Counted from the stretch's first letter, positions 1 to 9,481 are shown. The stretch is DNA of 42,662 bases from JBEKYD01 sp052325345 (GCA_052325345.1 JBKQVG010000140.1:1-42662); one strand, 5' to 3'. Translations and numbers: made by a program. Notes: a model not told the origin generated them from the sequence alone.

Positions 1-222
1 GCCGCTGCCGGCGGCCTTCCGGTACCAGGCGTCGGCGCGCTCGCAATCGAGAGCGACTCCGCGACCGGTGTGGTAGGCCAGACCGACCAGGAACTGGGCG
101 CGCACGCAGCCGGCCTCGGCGGCGCGCGGGAGGCTCGCGAAGGCATCGGCGTCGTTCGAGCAGTGCAGGGCGCGGTTGAAATCGGCCGCGGGATGATTGG
201 CGCGCGAAGGCGTCTGGTCCAC
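1..222 (-). CDS. Sel1-repeat (TPR-like) protein, 3' part outside window
   Basis: Seventy-four codons are visible, running off the left edge. The protein shows one clear Sel1 repeat at about residues 35-74: an AEAG turn, then AQFLVGLAY, then GRGV, then DAWYRKAA. Sel1 repeats are alpha-helical solenoid units used for protein binding; the partner cannot be deduced. I chose the GTG at 220-222 because AGAGG lies six bases upstream and an in-frame TAA lies eight codons upstream. A TATAAAAT sequence at 261-268 (minus strand) could be its -10 box, but there is no good -35. The IS630 copy begins 135 bp upstream of the start. Confidence 0.75.
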   Translation of the reverse strand, partial: MDQTPSRANHPAADFNRALHCSNDADAFASLPRAAEAGCVRAQFLVGLAYHTGRGVALDCERADAWYRKAAGSG

Positions 223-356
223 GTCACACCTCTGGAAAACGGTTAAACGGAGTCAAATCTATTTTATACCGATTTGGCCGGAAAAGCCCACACTGGAACT
301 CGCTGGTCGCGTGAACGCACAGGTCCTTGCACCCGGACGGGCAACTTTGCGGAAGC

Positions 357-1588
357 TACTATATCGTTTCATTAAAACATAAGCATATGAACTTGGTTTC
401 TGCTATGCTGAAGCATGGCCGGTAAAACGAGACGATCCAAGCTGGTTTTGACGGACGAAGACAAGGCGGAATTGGAACAGTTGGCTCGGTCGCGCACGGC
501 GCCTCGTCGGGAGAAACAACGCGCCGCGATCCTCCTGGGATATTACGCCGGTGCGAACATTGCCGGCATCGGTCGCCGCCTCGGGATGACGCGTCTGAGC
601 GTCTCGAAATGGGTGGCGAAGGCTTTGGCGGTGGGTCCGATGGCGGCGCTGAAAGACAACTACCATCGGCCCAAGGAGCCTGTCATTGGAGACGATGCCA
701 AAGCCTGGGTGGTCCATCTGGCGTGCTCGAAACCGAAGGACCTGGGCTACGCATCTGAGGTTTGGAGCCGGCAGGCGTTGGCCCGGCATGTTCGGCAGCA
801 TGCCGCGCAGGCCGGTTTTCCCGCCTTGTCCCGCGCGGCCAAAGCGACGGTGCATCGGATTCTGGCAGCACAACCGCTGCATCCGGAAAAGGTTCAGTAT
901 TATCGGGAGCGGCGCGATCCGGATTTCGAAGCCGTGATGCGGAAGGTCCTGATCGTATACCAGGATGTAGAACTACAAAATGCGACGCGGGCCGCCGGCC
1001 TGACTGCCTCCAACGTGATCACGGTTTCGGTGGATGAAAAACCGGGTGTGCAGGCGATCGCCAATACCGCACCTGACCTGCCGCCGGTGCCCGGCAAGCA
1101 CCCGAAAATCGGCCGGGATCACGAGTACGAGAGGCTGGGCACTTGTTCGATATTGGCTGCGCTGGATCTCCAGGACGGCCACATCACGGCGCGCGTGGAG
1201 GACCGTCACCGCAGTGTCGAATTCACCAGCCTGTTATCCGATCTCGACGCCAGATATCCCCCGGAATGCACCATCCGAATCATCCTGGACAATCATTCCG
1301 CCCACCTTTCCAAAGAGACGCAGGCATTTCTCTCCCTGCACCCCAACCGTTTTCAGTACGTCCTGACGCCGAAGCATGGCTCCTGGCTGAATATCGTCGA
1401 GACATTGTTTGGCAAAATGGCGCGCACCTTCCTGCGGCATATCCGCGTGCAATCTCTCGACGAACTCAAAGCCCGGATCCTCAAGGGCGTAGCGGAAATC
1501 AACGCCGCGCCGGTAGTCCATCGATGGAAAAATTTCAAGGCTCTTGAGCAGAAATGAAGTGCTTATATTTTAATGAAACGATATACTA
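357..1588 (+). mobile_element. Intact IS630-family insertion sequence
   Basis: The element is bounded by TA on both sides (357-358 and 1587-1588), the target duplicated by IS630/Tc1-mariner elements. Inside the TA are 27 bp terminal inverted repeats (359-385 and 1560-1586) matching at 25 positions, including an 18-base perfect core TATATCGTTTCATTAAAA. One full-length transposase gene fills the interior. Near-identical ends and an undamaged transposase suggest a recent insertion. Its right TA is also the outer edge of the adjacent MITE-like element. Confidence 0.93.
415..1557 (+). CDS. IS630 family DDE transposase
   Basis: This 380-residue enzyme would cut and rejoin the ends of the surrounding element. 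The N-terminal third (about residues 10-150) has helix-turn-helix segments for end binding, such as the stretch around GIGRRLGMTRLSVSKW (51-66). The catalytic domain carries the DDE triad: D207 in VSVDEKPG, D292 in ILDNHSAH and E329 in GSWLNIVETLFGK. The length is normal for IS630 and there is no frameshift. It starts 30 bases inside the left inverted repeat and stops just before the right one. Confidence 0.95.
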   Translation: MAGKTRRSKLVLTDEDKAELEQLARSRTAPRREKQRAAILLGYYAGANIAGIGRRLGMTRLSVSKWVAKALAVGPMAALKDNYHRPKEPVIGDDAKAWVVHLACSKPKDLGYASEVWSRQALARHVRQHAAQAGFPALSRAAKATVHRILAAQPLHPEKVQYYRERRDPDFEAVMRKVLIVYQDVELQNATRAAGLTASNVITVSVDEKPGVQAIANTAPDLPPVPGKHPKIGRDHEYERLGTCSILAALDLQDGHITARVEDRHRSVEFTSLLSDLDARYPPECTIRIILDNHSAHLSKETQAFLSLHPNRFQYVLTPKHGSWLNIVETLFGKMARTFLRHIRVQSLDELKARILKGVAEINAAPVVHRWKNFKALEQK

Positions 1589-1811
1589 GTGTAGTGTCCA
1601 CGAAATAGATGGGCAGGTGGAAGAGCCGCCTGAAAGGCGGCTGCAGCCATGACTGGCTGCCCCACAGTGCAGCATAGCCGCAACCAAGAGCGCCGGGATG
1701 AGTCCCGGCGTGGCAGACCGAGGGTCCGCTCCACGAAAAAGTCGTTGCGGCGGGAGAAGAATCGGTGGGCATTAATACATGGGCTGGCCAGTTATTTATT
1801 GGACACTACAC
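1589..1811. mobile_element. MITE-like 223 bp element with perfect 12-bp inverted ends
   Basis: The ends are perfect 12 bp inverted repeats (GTGTAGTGTCCA at 1589-1600 and its complement at 1800-1811), with weaker matching for another 15 bases inward. There is no transposase inside. The interior holds two strong hairpins: 1624-1642 (7 bp stem, loop TGAAA) and 1691-1710 (8 bp stem, loop TGAG). The left end is preceded by TA, which is also the target of the IS630 copy. The right end is embedded in the 3' end of the GH105 gene and supplies its last four codons and stop. It could be a non-autonomous transposon or a deletion relic of a larger one. Confidence 0.6.
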
Positions 1812-2896
1812 CAGTTCTTCAGCAGCGCAAGAGCGCACCAGAGGACGGGCGCCTGGCCGTGCGGATTGCCCTTCTCGGTGGGGCGGGTCAGGTAGAACTG
1901 GAGGCTGTTAGTCTGGCCGGTGCCGACGCAGACCTTGTCTACGTTGCCGTCCTGGTCGATGAACTTGTTGACGCCCAGCCAGCCTTTGCGCGCGGCTTGG
2001 GCGTAGGCCTTGTCCTTGAGCCAGCCTTTCTTCACTCCGGCAATCATTGCGAAGGTGAACATCGCGGTCGCAGAGCTCTCCTGGTAGGATTCGGGGTGGT
2101 CGATTAATTGATGCCACACCCCGTCGGAGTCCTGATACTTCAACAGAGAGGCCATCATCTTGGTGTAGCCCTCCATGATGCGGGCGCGTTTGGGGTGGCT
2201 CTTCGGCAGTTCGCTGAGCAGTTCGGACATGCCGCCCGCGACCCAGCCGTTGCCCCGGCCCCAAAAGAAGGGGAACTCGGGTCCGTGATAGAACAGGCCG
2301 TTGGGCTTCTGCAACCTGTCCAGGTAGGCGACCATTTCGAGCGCGGCGCGGTCCAGGTAGACCTTATCGCCGGTGGCGCGGTAGGCCTGGAGCTGGAGGA
2401 TCGTGATCATGTACATGTCGTCGATCCAGAAGCGGGTCTCGCCCGAGAGTCCTTCCGGAGTGGGGTTCTCCCACTGCTGGTCGGCTAGCTTCTTGCCGAG
2501 CGCGAGGTATTGTGGGTCCTTGGTGCGGATGTACAGTTCCAGGGGCACGATGCCGAAGATGGCGTGGTCGACGTGGTGCTGCCAGGAGACCAGCTTCTGT
2601 TGGCCCTCTTCGGTCCGCCATGGGGCGTAGCGCCTGATCAGCGCGTCGGTCATAGCTTGGTCGTTGGTCAGTTTGGCGAACTCCAGCGCTGCGTACCAGG
2701 TGGAGTCCTCGGCGTAGTGGACCCCGGCTCTTGTCGCAATCCAGCGCGGCAGCATGTTTTGAACGACCTTCCGGCCGACTTCCCGCGGCGAAGCGCCAGC
2801 CGGCCAGTTGCTGAATTCCTTCTTCTGTGCTGTCGCGACGGCGGCGAGCCCAACGATCATGAATCCGGCGAGCGAATGGCGAATGAGTGTGCGCAT
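1796..2896 (-). CDS. GH105 unsaturated rhamnogalacturonyl/glucuronyl hydrolase
   Basis: This 366-residue exported enzyme is predicted to remove the 4,5-unsaturated uronate left at the end of oligosaccharides by polysaccharide lyases (GH105/YteR family). A signal peptide covers about residues 1-23. The body is an (alpha/alpha)6 barrel; WIDDMYM at 157-163 carries the expected catalytic Asp and WGRGNGW lies at 212-218. The ATG start is supported by GGAGG nine bases upstream. It is last in the minus-strand pectin set, 68 bp after the propeller lyase gene. The final residues CSVQ and the TAA come from the inverted repeat of the adjacent MITE-like element, so the natural C-terminus has probably been replaced, though the fold looks complete. 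Confidence 0.88.
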   Translation of the reverse strand: MRTLIRHSLAGFMIVGLAAVATAQKKEFSNWPAGASPREVGRKVVQNMLPRWIATRAGVHYAEDSTWYAALEFAKLTNDQAMTDALIRRYAPWRTEEGQQKLVSWQHHVDHAIFGIVPLELYIRTKDPQYLALGKKLADQQWENPTPEGLSGETRFWIDDMYMITILQLQAYRATGDKVYLDRAALEMVAYLDRLQKPNGLFYHGPEFPFFWGRGNGWVAGGMSELLSELPKSHPKRARIMEGYTKMMASLLKYQDSDGVWHQLIDHPESYQESSATAMFTFAMIAGVKKGWLKDKAYAQAARKGWLGVNKFIDQDGNVDKVCVGTGQTNSLQFYLTRPTEKGNPHGQAPVLWCALALLKNWCSVQ

Positions 2897-2964
2897 AACT
2901 CCGTCCTCCCAAGTCCGCGTGGACAGGGCAACCCGCGATCAACCGATAGCAACCTATCCGCCGC

Positions 2965-4167
2965 TTACGCTTCCACGCCGCACTCGGCCACGAAGAGCTG
3001 GGTGTATTTGCCACTGTTCACGTTGTAATAGATCCGCTTGCCGTCCGGACTGAAAGCCGGATGCGGGTGGTTCTTGCGCCAGGTTGTGGCCCCCTCGGCG
3101 CCCTGGAACCGCGCGATCATGGTCCACGAGCTGCCCCGGATGTCGCAGACGGCGACTCCCCACTCTCCCTTGGCGCCCCCGAACGGAGCCAACATCGTAT
3201 CCGTCACGATCAGCTTGCCATCCGGGCTGATGTCGAGATGCTGGCCCGGAAACCTCGGCAAATTCGGAACGGGCTTCTCTTCCCCGGTGTAAGCGTCGAT
3301 CAGCAGAGTGGGCACATTGTTAAAGAACTTCGAAGTCGGATCCCAGGCCGGATGGCCCCAATCCCGGCGGAAAAACAGAAGACGGGAATGCTCGATGTCG
3401 AAGGTGACCAATCCTTCACGATCGCTCTGATAAGCATGTGGCCACTTAAGTTGGCCCTCTGGCATCGGCTTGTAATTGTCGGAGGCAGCGGACAGTTTGA
3501 AGAAGATGAGCTTACAGTTGGGACTCAGCGTGCCGAACGGGGTCGAGATCTGGTTCTCGCCGTATAGCTTCCGAATCTGCTCCGGGTAGGTTTTGCGAAC
3601 CTCCGCCGCGGTAACCAGAGTCTGGATCTTTCCCGTCGCCACGTTCAGTAGTTCGACATCCGTGTATGGCCCCGGCTGAAAATGGACGCCGTAGATGGGT
3701 ACCAGGTCGGTCTCGGCCACGCCCCAAGACACCATCCGGCCCTTTGCCAGAACGCGCTCCTTGAGGGTGTCAATGTCCACCGTCGCAACCACGACCTCTC
3801 CGTTGCGCAGATCGTGGAACACCACGCGGCGCCCTCCCGAAATCCATTGCTGGCAGGCCACGCGGTGGGCGTCCTCGCACTCCAGATTCCGCACCAGCAC
3901 CTTCTCCTTCCCCGTGGAGCGCTCCTGGATGCGAATCTCCCCGTTATATCCCTCCGGCGTGGTTGACGTGTAGTAAAGGACGTAGCGCCCGTCCGGACTC
4001 TCGGGCGAGACGTTGAAATAGGTGTGAATCGTGTGCCGATCAGGAATGGAGGAAACCGGGTGCGCCCGGACGTTTCCTCTCCAGGGCGCGACGGGATCGG
4101 GATTGTCCTTCCCGTAAGCCAAGGCGCCCGCCGTTAGTGAAACAAACTGCCGACGTGATAGATTCAT
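2965..4167 (-). CDS. Exported beta-propeller protein, oligogalacturonate lyase-like
   Basis: This 400-residue protein begins with a twin-arginine-type signal (RRQFVSLTAGALA). I chose the ATG at 4165-4167, rather than one 17 codons upstream, because the signal then sits at the N-terminus. The rest shows repeated WD40/TolB-like blades (SPESPDGRYVLYY, FSPDGKRIYYN, ISPDGKLIVTD) and an HPHPAFSPDG segment typical of Ogl-type lyases, which bind a metal through histidines and split short oligogalacturonides. It lies 47 bp after the TonB receptor gene and 68 bp before GH105. A lyase feeding a GH105 enzyme makes sense, but the exact substrate is inferred; a non-catalytic propeller is the main alternative. 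Confidence 0.7.
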   Translation of the reverse strand: MNLSRRQFVSLTAGALAYGKDNPDPVAPWRGNVRAHPVSSIPDRHTIHTYFNVSPESPDGRYVLYYTSTTPEGYNGEIRIQERSTGKEKVLVRNLECEDAHRVACQQWISGGRRVVFHDLRNGEVVVATVDIDTLKERVLAKGRMVSWGVAETDLVPIYGVHFQPGPYTDVELLNVATGKIQTLVTAAEVRKTYPEQIRKLYGENQISTPFGTLSPNCKLIFFKLSAASDNYKPMPEGQLKWPHAYQSDREGLVTFDIEHSRLLFFRRDWGHPAWDPTSKFFNNVPTLLIDAYTGEEKPVPNLPRFPGQHLDISPDGKLIVTDTMLAPFGGAKGEWGVAVCDIRGSSWTMIARFQGAEGATTWRKNHPHPAFSPDGKRIYYNVNSGKYTQLFVAECGVEA

Positions 4168-4214
4168 ACTGCCATCCAAAGTTAATGTAGTTATCGATGT
4201 ACGATCACTCGCTC

Positions 4215-7200
4215 TCAAAATCGGTACTTCATTGCAAACTGCAAAATCCGTGGATTCCCGGCGCTGGTAATCTGCCCGAAATGGGCGTTGCTCACTGTCG
4301 CCACAGGAGCGGCCAGATTGACGTGATTGGTCGAATTAAAGCATTCGAAGCGCACCTCCAGCCGCTGCGCTTCATGCACCTTAAACGCCCGGCTGACCGC
4401 CAGATCCACGTCGATATATCCCGGTGCAACTAAGGAGTAAGGTCCAGCGTTACCGAACGTACCAACTGGATTCGCCGCGAAACCCGCCGGACTCAACCAC
4501 AACAACGTGGCGGTATCCCTCACATACGGCTGGCCCACAACGTTCGGCCGGTCGAGTCCCACTCCTGTCATCGAATTATCCACGCCAGTCAGCGGGGTAA
4601 ACGGCAAGCCGCGTTGCGCGGAAACGAGCGGCGCAATCTGCCAGTTATTCAGGACCATTCGCTCCAGCGCACTGCCCGCAAGATGTGGCACCGTCGCCAC
4701 CAGCGACAGATTGAAAATGTGCCGCAAATCGAACGCGCAATTGGCGCGATCAGCATCCCGGTTGTAGGGATTCTGATAACCGGGCCCGGCGAGTTCACCG
4801 ACAAAATTGGCCTCGCTGATGCAATGCGAGTAGGTGTAATTGGCCAGAATTGTATAATTGGCGCTCAACCGGTGCCGCGCGGAAAACAGCAGCCCGTTGT
4901 ACTCCGAATTGGCCCCGCCATCGGAGGTCGATATCGTCGAGTAGTAAGCACCCGCCGTGGGATTTTCCAGATACAAAACGCGCCGCTGGTTCAGGTTGGC
5001 GGTTGTGGAGCATGCCTTTCCGTTGCACGTGCCCGGAATATAGACGCCCGGATCGCCTTCGGTCTCGACCCAGGAGTGCGTGGTCTTGTTGCCGATATAC
5101 GTGGCAGAGAACAGCCAGTTGGCTCCCGCTTCGTGTTGATAGCTCAAGTCCCACTCCTGGGTATAGGTCGGTTTCAAATTCAGCGGGATGTTGTAATACG
5201 CGCCTTCAGCGGGGAACGCCTGGTTCTTAGTCGGCGGAACTGGCGAAGGAAACGGGCTTCCGCCAGGATATCCCGCGAACGGATTGGTAAGCCCGCCGGC
5301 CGGGCTGCTCAATGTCACCGTGCTGCCCCAGGGCGAACCCTGCCCGGGATGGGTGCTGTAGTTCAACTCCGGAAAATCATAGAAAATACTATACGACGAG
5401 CGCAGTGTCTGGTGGCCGCGGCCAGTGGGATCCCAAGCCAGCCCGACGCGCGGCTCAAAGTCGGTCAGCTTGCGGTTGGCGAACGTTCGCGGTATCCCCG
5501 GATCGCCGATAAAGGACAGTCCCGGCGGCGCGTTGACGTACACGCTGCTCTCTGTTCCCGCCGCGAAGGCTGCAGGACTAAAGTGGTCTTCGCGGTCGAA
5601 CTTGTCCGCCGCCGGCAAAAAGGGTTCCCAGCGCAGCCCAAAATGCAATTGTAAGCGCGCGTTCACTTGAAAATCGTCCTGCGCATAAGCGCCCATGTAA
5701 TTCTGCCGCGGATTGCCGAGGGCTGGGTTTCCTTGCTCGTAGGTGTTCGGCGCGCCGAGCAGGAAATCCACCAGCCCGTCTCCGCTCGCCTGGCCATTGA
5801 ACGTCCAGTATCCATTGCCTAGGAACACGTTGTCTTCATTCAACTGGTTATAGATATAGTTGACGCCAAACGATAGGTGGTGGCGCCCGTGAATGACGTC
5901 CATATCGTCGGCTACCTGGACCGCGCCAGCCGCGTATACCGCCGGCGCGTTCGAGCCGCCTCCGATATTAAAGTATCCGCTAATCGTCATGTACAGAAAA
6001 TTGGGCGCGAGCACCGAGACATCCAGCCCCACCGTTTGCGGGTTAATGTCGTTCGATTGCGGATTGCGATGGATGCGAGCCTTGGTTCCGGTGAGGTGCA
6101 GCGAATTCAAAATCGTAGGCGTGAAAGTGTAGGTATCGCCGAACACGAGCGATTCGCTGGTATCGGTGAGACCAGACCGGCTGGTGTTCAGCAAGTTGTT
6201 GTCGAAGGGCGCCGGCGGGTTGTTGAGAGCCGAGTTGAAGTACCGTCCGAACAACGTGTGTTTGGTGCTGATCGTCCAATCAACGCGTCCGATGTATTGG
6301 TTCTCGTCCTCCGGACTCGCAATCGCGTAAGTGATCTTCCCGCAAGGGTTGCTCGAAGTCGGCACATACTTGAGAATCGCCAGCGCTTGCGGATTGAATA
6401 GGCTGGTGGGAACGATCGAGTTTGGGAAGGGTTGACCGGTCGTCGGATTCAGGATGGTTCGCGTTTTCCCATTTGACTGGCACCCCGAGGATTCTAGTTG
6501 ACTGAAGTCGCCGCTCAGAGCCGCCTGCGTTGGCACATAACTGATGGTCTGCGGCGGCGCCGATCGCACGCGAGTTCCTTGATATCCGAAGAAAAAGAAG
6601 AGTCGGTCTTTCCGGACCGGTCCTCCCACCGTCCCGCCGAATTGATTGCGCCTCAGCGAATCGTGGGTCGCGGCAAAAAAATTCCGCGCGTCTACATCGC
6701 CGTTGCGCAAAAATTCAAACAAATCTCCATGATATTGATTTGTTCCCGATTTGGTCACGACGTTCATCGTACCGCCCGGATGCAAGCCGTACCGCGCCGA
6801 CAGGCCGCTGGTCTGGACATTAAATTCCTGAATTGCGTCCGGAAAGGGAAACGGGAGGTTCACGTTGGAATAGTTATGGTTATTGTCACCGCCGTCCATC
6901 ATGAAGTTGGTGCTGTTGGCTTGGCCCCCGGCGATGGAAATTGCCGTTGAGCCAACGATGTTCGCACTGCCGTATGTCTTGGATCCAACCATGTCGCCGA
7001 CTGCCGAGGCATTTGCGGCGGCACCGGAGAGAAGTACGAGCGAAGTGACCTCGCGCCCGTTCAGCGGCAGCTCCAACACGCTCCGGTCGTTGATGACGGT
7101 GGAAACCGACGTGTCGTGCGTTTCGACCATAGCGGCGTTCGCCGTTACTAAAATCTGTTGCATGGCCGACCCGATCGGCAACGTGACTGGAATCCTGACG

Positions 7201-7523
7201 TTGTCCCCCACCGAAAGGACGATTCCCTTTTGGACATACGCCGCGAACCCCTTAGCCGTTACCTCTATCGTATACGGCCCGACGGGCAGGTCCGGCATCA
7301 CATAGGAGCCGTTCACGCCGCTGACGGTGGAACGGACTACGTTCGTTTCGGTTTGCGTCGCCGTCACCGTTGCATTGGGAACGACGGATCCGCTCGGGTC
7401 GGTAATCTCTCCCGAAATCTCCGCGCTCGCCACCGCCTGCCCCCACAACGGAACGGCCGCCGCTAGCGTCGCCAGCAGACCTAATCCGCAGACGTTCCGC
7501 AAAAACCTCAAAGTTGGCCGCAT
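4215..7523 (-). CDS. Oar-like TonB-dependent receptor with N-terminal carboxypeptidase-regulatory domain
   Basis: This 1102-residue outer-membrane protein has a signal peptide (about 1-30), a carboxypeptidase regulatory-like beta-sandwich (about 33-118; SGEITDPSGSVVPNATV), a plug domain with LPLNGREV and a GGQANS segment, then a long beta-barrel ending in FAMKYRF with the usual terminal aromatic residue. Such receptors, greatly expanded in Acidobacteria, are thought to import oligosaccharides or other large nutrients. It is the first gene of the minus-strand set with the lyase-like and GH105 genes, which suggests a pectic ligand. The regulator at 7670 is divergent from it, 146 bp away. Confidence 0.92.
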   Translation of the reverse strand: MRPTLRFLRNVCGLGLLATLAAAVPLWGQAVASAEISGEITDPSGSVVPNATVTATQTETNVVRSTVSGVNGSYVMPDLPVGPYTIEVTAKGFAAYVQKGIVLSVGDNVRIPVTLPIGSAMQQILVTANAAMVETHDTSVSTVINDRSVLELPLNGREVTSLVLLSGAAANASAVGDMVGSKTYGSANIVGSTAISIAGGQANSTNFMMDGGDNNHNYSNVNLPFPFPDAIQEFNVQTSGLSARYGLHPGGTMNVVTKSGTNQYHGDLFEFLRNGDVDARNFFAATHDSLRRNQFGGTVGGPVRKDRLFFFFGYQGTRVRSAPPQTISYVPTQAALSGDFSQLESSGCQSNGKTRTILNPTTGQPFPNSIVPTSLFNPQALAILKYVPTSSNPCGKITYAIASPEDENQYIGRVDWTISTKHTLFGRYFNSALNNPPAPFDNNLLNTSRSGLTDTSESLVFGDTYTFTPTILNSLHLTGTKARIHRNPQSNDINPQTVGLDVSVLAPNFLYMTISGYFNIGGGSNAPAVYAAGAVQVADDMDVIHGRHHLSFGVNYIYNQLNEDNVFLGNGYWTFNGQASGDGLVDFLLGAPNTYEQGNPALGNPRQNYMGAYAQDDFQVNARLQLHFGLRWEPFLPAADKFDREDHFSPAAFAAGTESSVYVNAPPGLSFIGDPGIPRTFANRKLTDFEPRVGLAWDPTGRGHQTLRSSYSIFYDFPELNYSTHPGQGSPWGSTVTLSSPAGGLTNPFAGYPGGSPFPSPVPPTKNQAFPAEGAYYNIPLNLKPTYTQEWDLSYQHEAGANWLFSATYIGNKTTHSWVETEGDPGVYIPGTCNGKACSTTANLNQRRVLYLENPTAGAYYSTISTSDGGANSEYNGLLFSARHRLSANYTILANYTYSHCISEANFVGELAGPGYQNPYNRDADRANCAFDLRHIFNLSLVATVPHLAGSALERMVLNNWQIAPLVSAQRGLPFTPLTGVDNSMTGVGLDRPNVVGQPYVRDTATLLWLSPAGFAANPVGTFGNAGPYSLVAPGYIDVDLAVSRAFKVHEAQRLEVRFECFNSTNHVNLAAPVATVSNAHFGQITSAGNPRILQFAMKYRF

Positions 7524-7669
7524 TTAGCTAAACTCCGGTATTCTATATTGTTAAACTCTATCCCCTACAGGCGAAATGTTAGCCCATGGCCGCCAGTTCT
7601 TTGAAGTAAAATAACTGTTATCATGGTGCTTAACTTTTCCGATACTTTTCGTTACTAGGCTGTAATGAA

Positions 7670-8881
7670 ATGACTTCCCAGCTTCCAGCCGACGTCCCCG
7701 GGGCCCGCGAAGAGTTGGATCGCATTCTCTGTAGCCGCGTTTTCCACGACCGCAAGACGCTGCAACATCTCCTCGAATACCTGGTGCAACGCACGCTGGA
7801 CGGCACGGTGGACAATCTGAAGGAGTACGTGATTGGCGTCGATGTCTTTGGCAAGCCCGACCGCTACGATCCCCAGACCGACGCCTCGGTGCGGGTCCAG
7901 ATCGGCAAATTGCGGCGCAAGCTGGAGGAATATTATCTCGATGAGGGCGTCTCCGATAGTCTGCTGCTGCAACTCCCCAAGCGCCACTTCGCGGTCTTTT
8001 TCGAACGCAGAACGGCGATACAACCGCTGCAGCCGGATCGTCCCGTGCCACTGCCGCGGCGTCAGATCGCATGGATGCGGCTGCCGCACTGGGCGTTGAC
8101 TGTTTTCCTCGCGGGATGGGCGCTGTTTTTGACGTTCCGGACGGCCGGCCGCGGCGAAATGGTCTCACCCGAGCTCGTCGAGATCTGGAAACCGTTTCTG
8201 GCCGGATCGCGTCCGATCCTGATCTCTTTGGGAACCCTCCAGTTCTATGAATACTCAGCCGGTTGGGTGCGCGAGCCCGATCTGGACCACCTGACCGATG
8301 CGGAGCGGCAGCCGCGACTCCAGGAATTGGGCGCAATGCTCCACAGCAGCCAACCCCTGAAGCCCTACCTGGTTTACACCGGCGTGGGTCAGGCCACGGC
8401 GGCGTTCCTCCTCTCCAAGCAGTTCGACCGGATGGACGTGCCGGCGGACTTGGTACGTAGCAATGTTCTCAGTTGGGACGAAATCGCGCAGCATAACGTG
8501 GTCTTTCTAGGATCGGCGAAATTAAACAGCCAGCTTCTGGAAATTCCGGTCGCCTGGGCTTTCCGCGTTCAAGACGGGCAGATCGTGAACCTCCAGCCGA
8601 AGCCGGGAGAAGCGGCATCCTATGACTCGGATTATTCCCTGGTGAGCCTGTTTCCCGGCCTTCACGGGCGGGGAGAGATCCTGATCGTGGAATCGGCTAG
8701 TACGACGGGGGTTTGGGCGGCTGCGCAATTCCTCACCGATCCGGGGTATGCCAAGGAACTGGTCGCCCACCTGCGGCAGCCTGACGGCCAGCTACCCCGG
8801 CACTACCAGGTCGTGTTGAAGAGCCAGATCGCAGCCGGCGTGCCGATCCGGATCAGCTATGTAACCCATCGGAGTTTATAG
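7670..8881 (+). CDS. Membrane-tethered winged-helix one-component regulator
   Basis: The protein has 403 residues. Residues 12-112 form the winged-helix-like domain common in acidobacterial regulators, with DNLKEYVIGVDVFG (48-61), YDPQTDASVRVQIGKLRRKL (66-85) and the terminal LQLPKRHFAVFF strand. One transmembrane helix follows (about 139-157). The remaining 245 residues would be periplasmic and match no fold I can name; the segment with ILISLGTLQFYEYS may be a ligand-binding domain. The layout suggests an outside signal passed directly to DNA. It is transcribed divergently from the pectin-type set, so it is the likely local regulator, by inference from position. Confidence 0.8.
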   Translation: MTSQLPADVPGAREELDRILCSRVFHDRKTLQHLLEYLVQRTLDGTVDNLKEYVIGVDVFGKPDRYDPQTDASVRVQIGKLRRKLEEYYLDEGVSDSLLLQLPKRHFAVFFERRTAIQPLQPDRPVPLPRRQIAWMRLPHWALTVFLAGWALFLTFRTAGRGEMVSPELVEIWKPFLAGSRPILISLGTLQFYEYSAGWVREPDLDHLTDAERQPRLQELGAMLHSSQPLKPYLVYTGVGQATAAFLLSKQFDRMDVPADLVRSNVLSWDEIAQHNVVFLGSAKLNSQLLEIPVAWAFRVQDGQIVNLQPKPGEAASYDSDYSLVSLFPGLHGRGEILIVESASTTGVWAAAQFLTDPGYAKELVAHLRQPDGQLPRHYQVVLKSQIAAGVPIRISYVTHRSL

Positions 8882-8905
8882 GCGACGCCACAAGCGCGGA
8901 CTCCT

Positions 8906-9385
8906 TCAATATCGGTAGCTGCGAGTGGCACTATGGGTTCTGAGTGCTGGGATGGAACGGGGTTGCACCGGGGCCTGCGCTGGCGGGCTCTCCAGGTCGA
9001 GATTCACGACGACAGGGTTCTGACCGCTTCGTACGACCACGGCTTCACAGGGTTCGTCGGCGAGAGCGTTGATCTCCTGGTGCAGTAGGTAGGGCGGAAC
9101 ATAGATGAAGTCGCCCTTCCCTGCTTCCCCGCTGAATTCCAAGTGGTCTCCCCATCGCATACGGGCCCTGCCGCGAACGATATAGAGGACGGTTTCGAGC
9201 TCGCCGTGGTGATGAGGACCGGTCTTGACGTTGGGCTGGACTACCACGGTGCCGGCCCACAGTTTGCTCGCTCCCGTTCGGGCGTAAGTGATGGCGGCGG
9301 CGCGAGTCATTCCCGGAGTTTGAGGCGTGTTGGGGTCCAGGTCGCCGTCTGGAACGATTTTAACGCCGTTCTGTTGCCAGTCCAT
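8906..9385 (-). CDS. Single-domain cupin protein
   Basis: This is a 159-residue cytoplasmic protein. Cupin motif 1 is at about residues 56-72 (TGPHHHGELETV...RG, with H58, H60 and E64 as likely metal ligands) and motif 2 at about 91-104 (GDFIYVPPYLLHQE, H102). It belongs to the broad Cupin_2 group, whose members are small dioxygenases, isomerases or sensors, so the reaction cannot be assigned. The proline-rich C-terminus (from about residue 131) lies outside the fold. It converges with the regulator gene, 24 bp away, and its start is 96 bp from the divergent E1 gene. No good ribosome site is visible before the ATG. Confidence 0.82.
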   Translation of the reverse strand: MDWQQNGVKIVPDGDLDPNTPQTPGMTRAAAITYARTGASKLWAGTVVVQPNVKTGPHHHGELETVLYIVRGRARMRWGDHLEFSGEAGKGDFIYVPPYLLHQEINALADEPCEAVVVRSGQNPVVVNLDLESPPAQAPVQPRSIPALRTHSATRSYRY

Positions 9386-9481
9386 GACTTACAAGATAGC
9401 CGCTTTTCTTCCACGGTGTTGGGCAGTCGCCCATGTTCCATCTGGCGGCACTCGATTACACTGTTAAGGGGTACCGAGGCT

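Noticed and set aside
9143..9481. Upstream extension of the E1 reading frame
   Set aside because: This part overlaps the cupin gene on the other strand and has no dehydrogenase homology; TTG at 9482 fits better.
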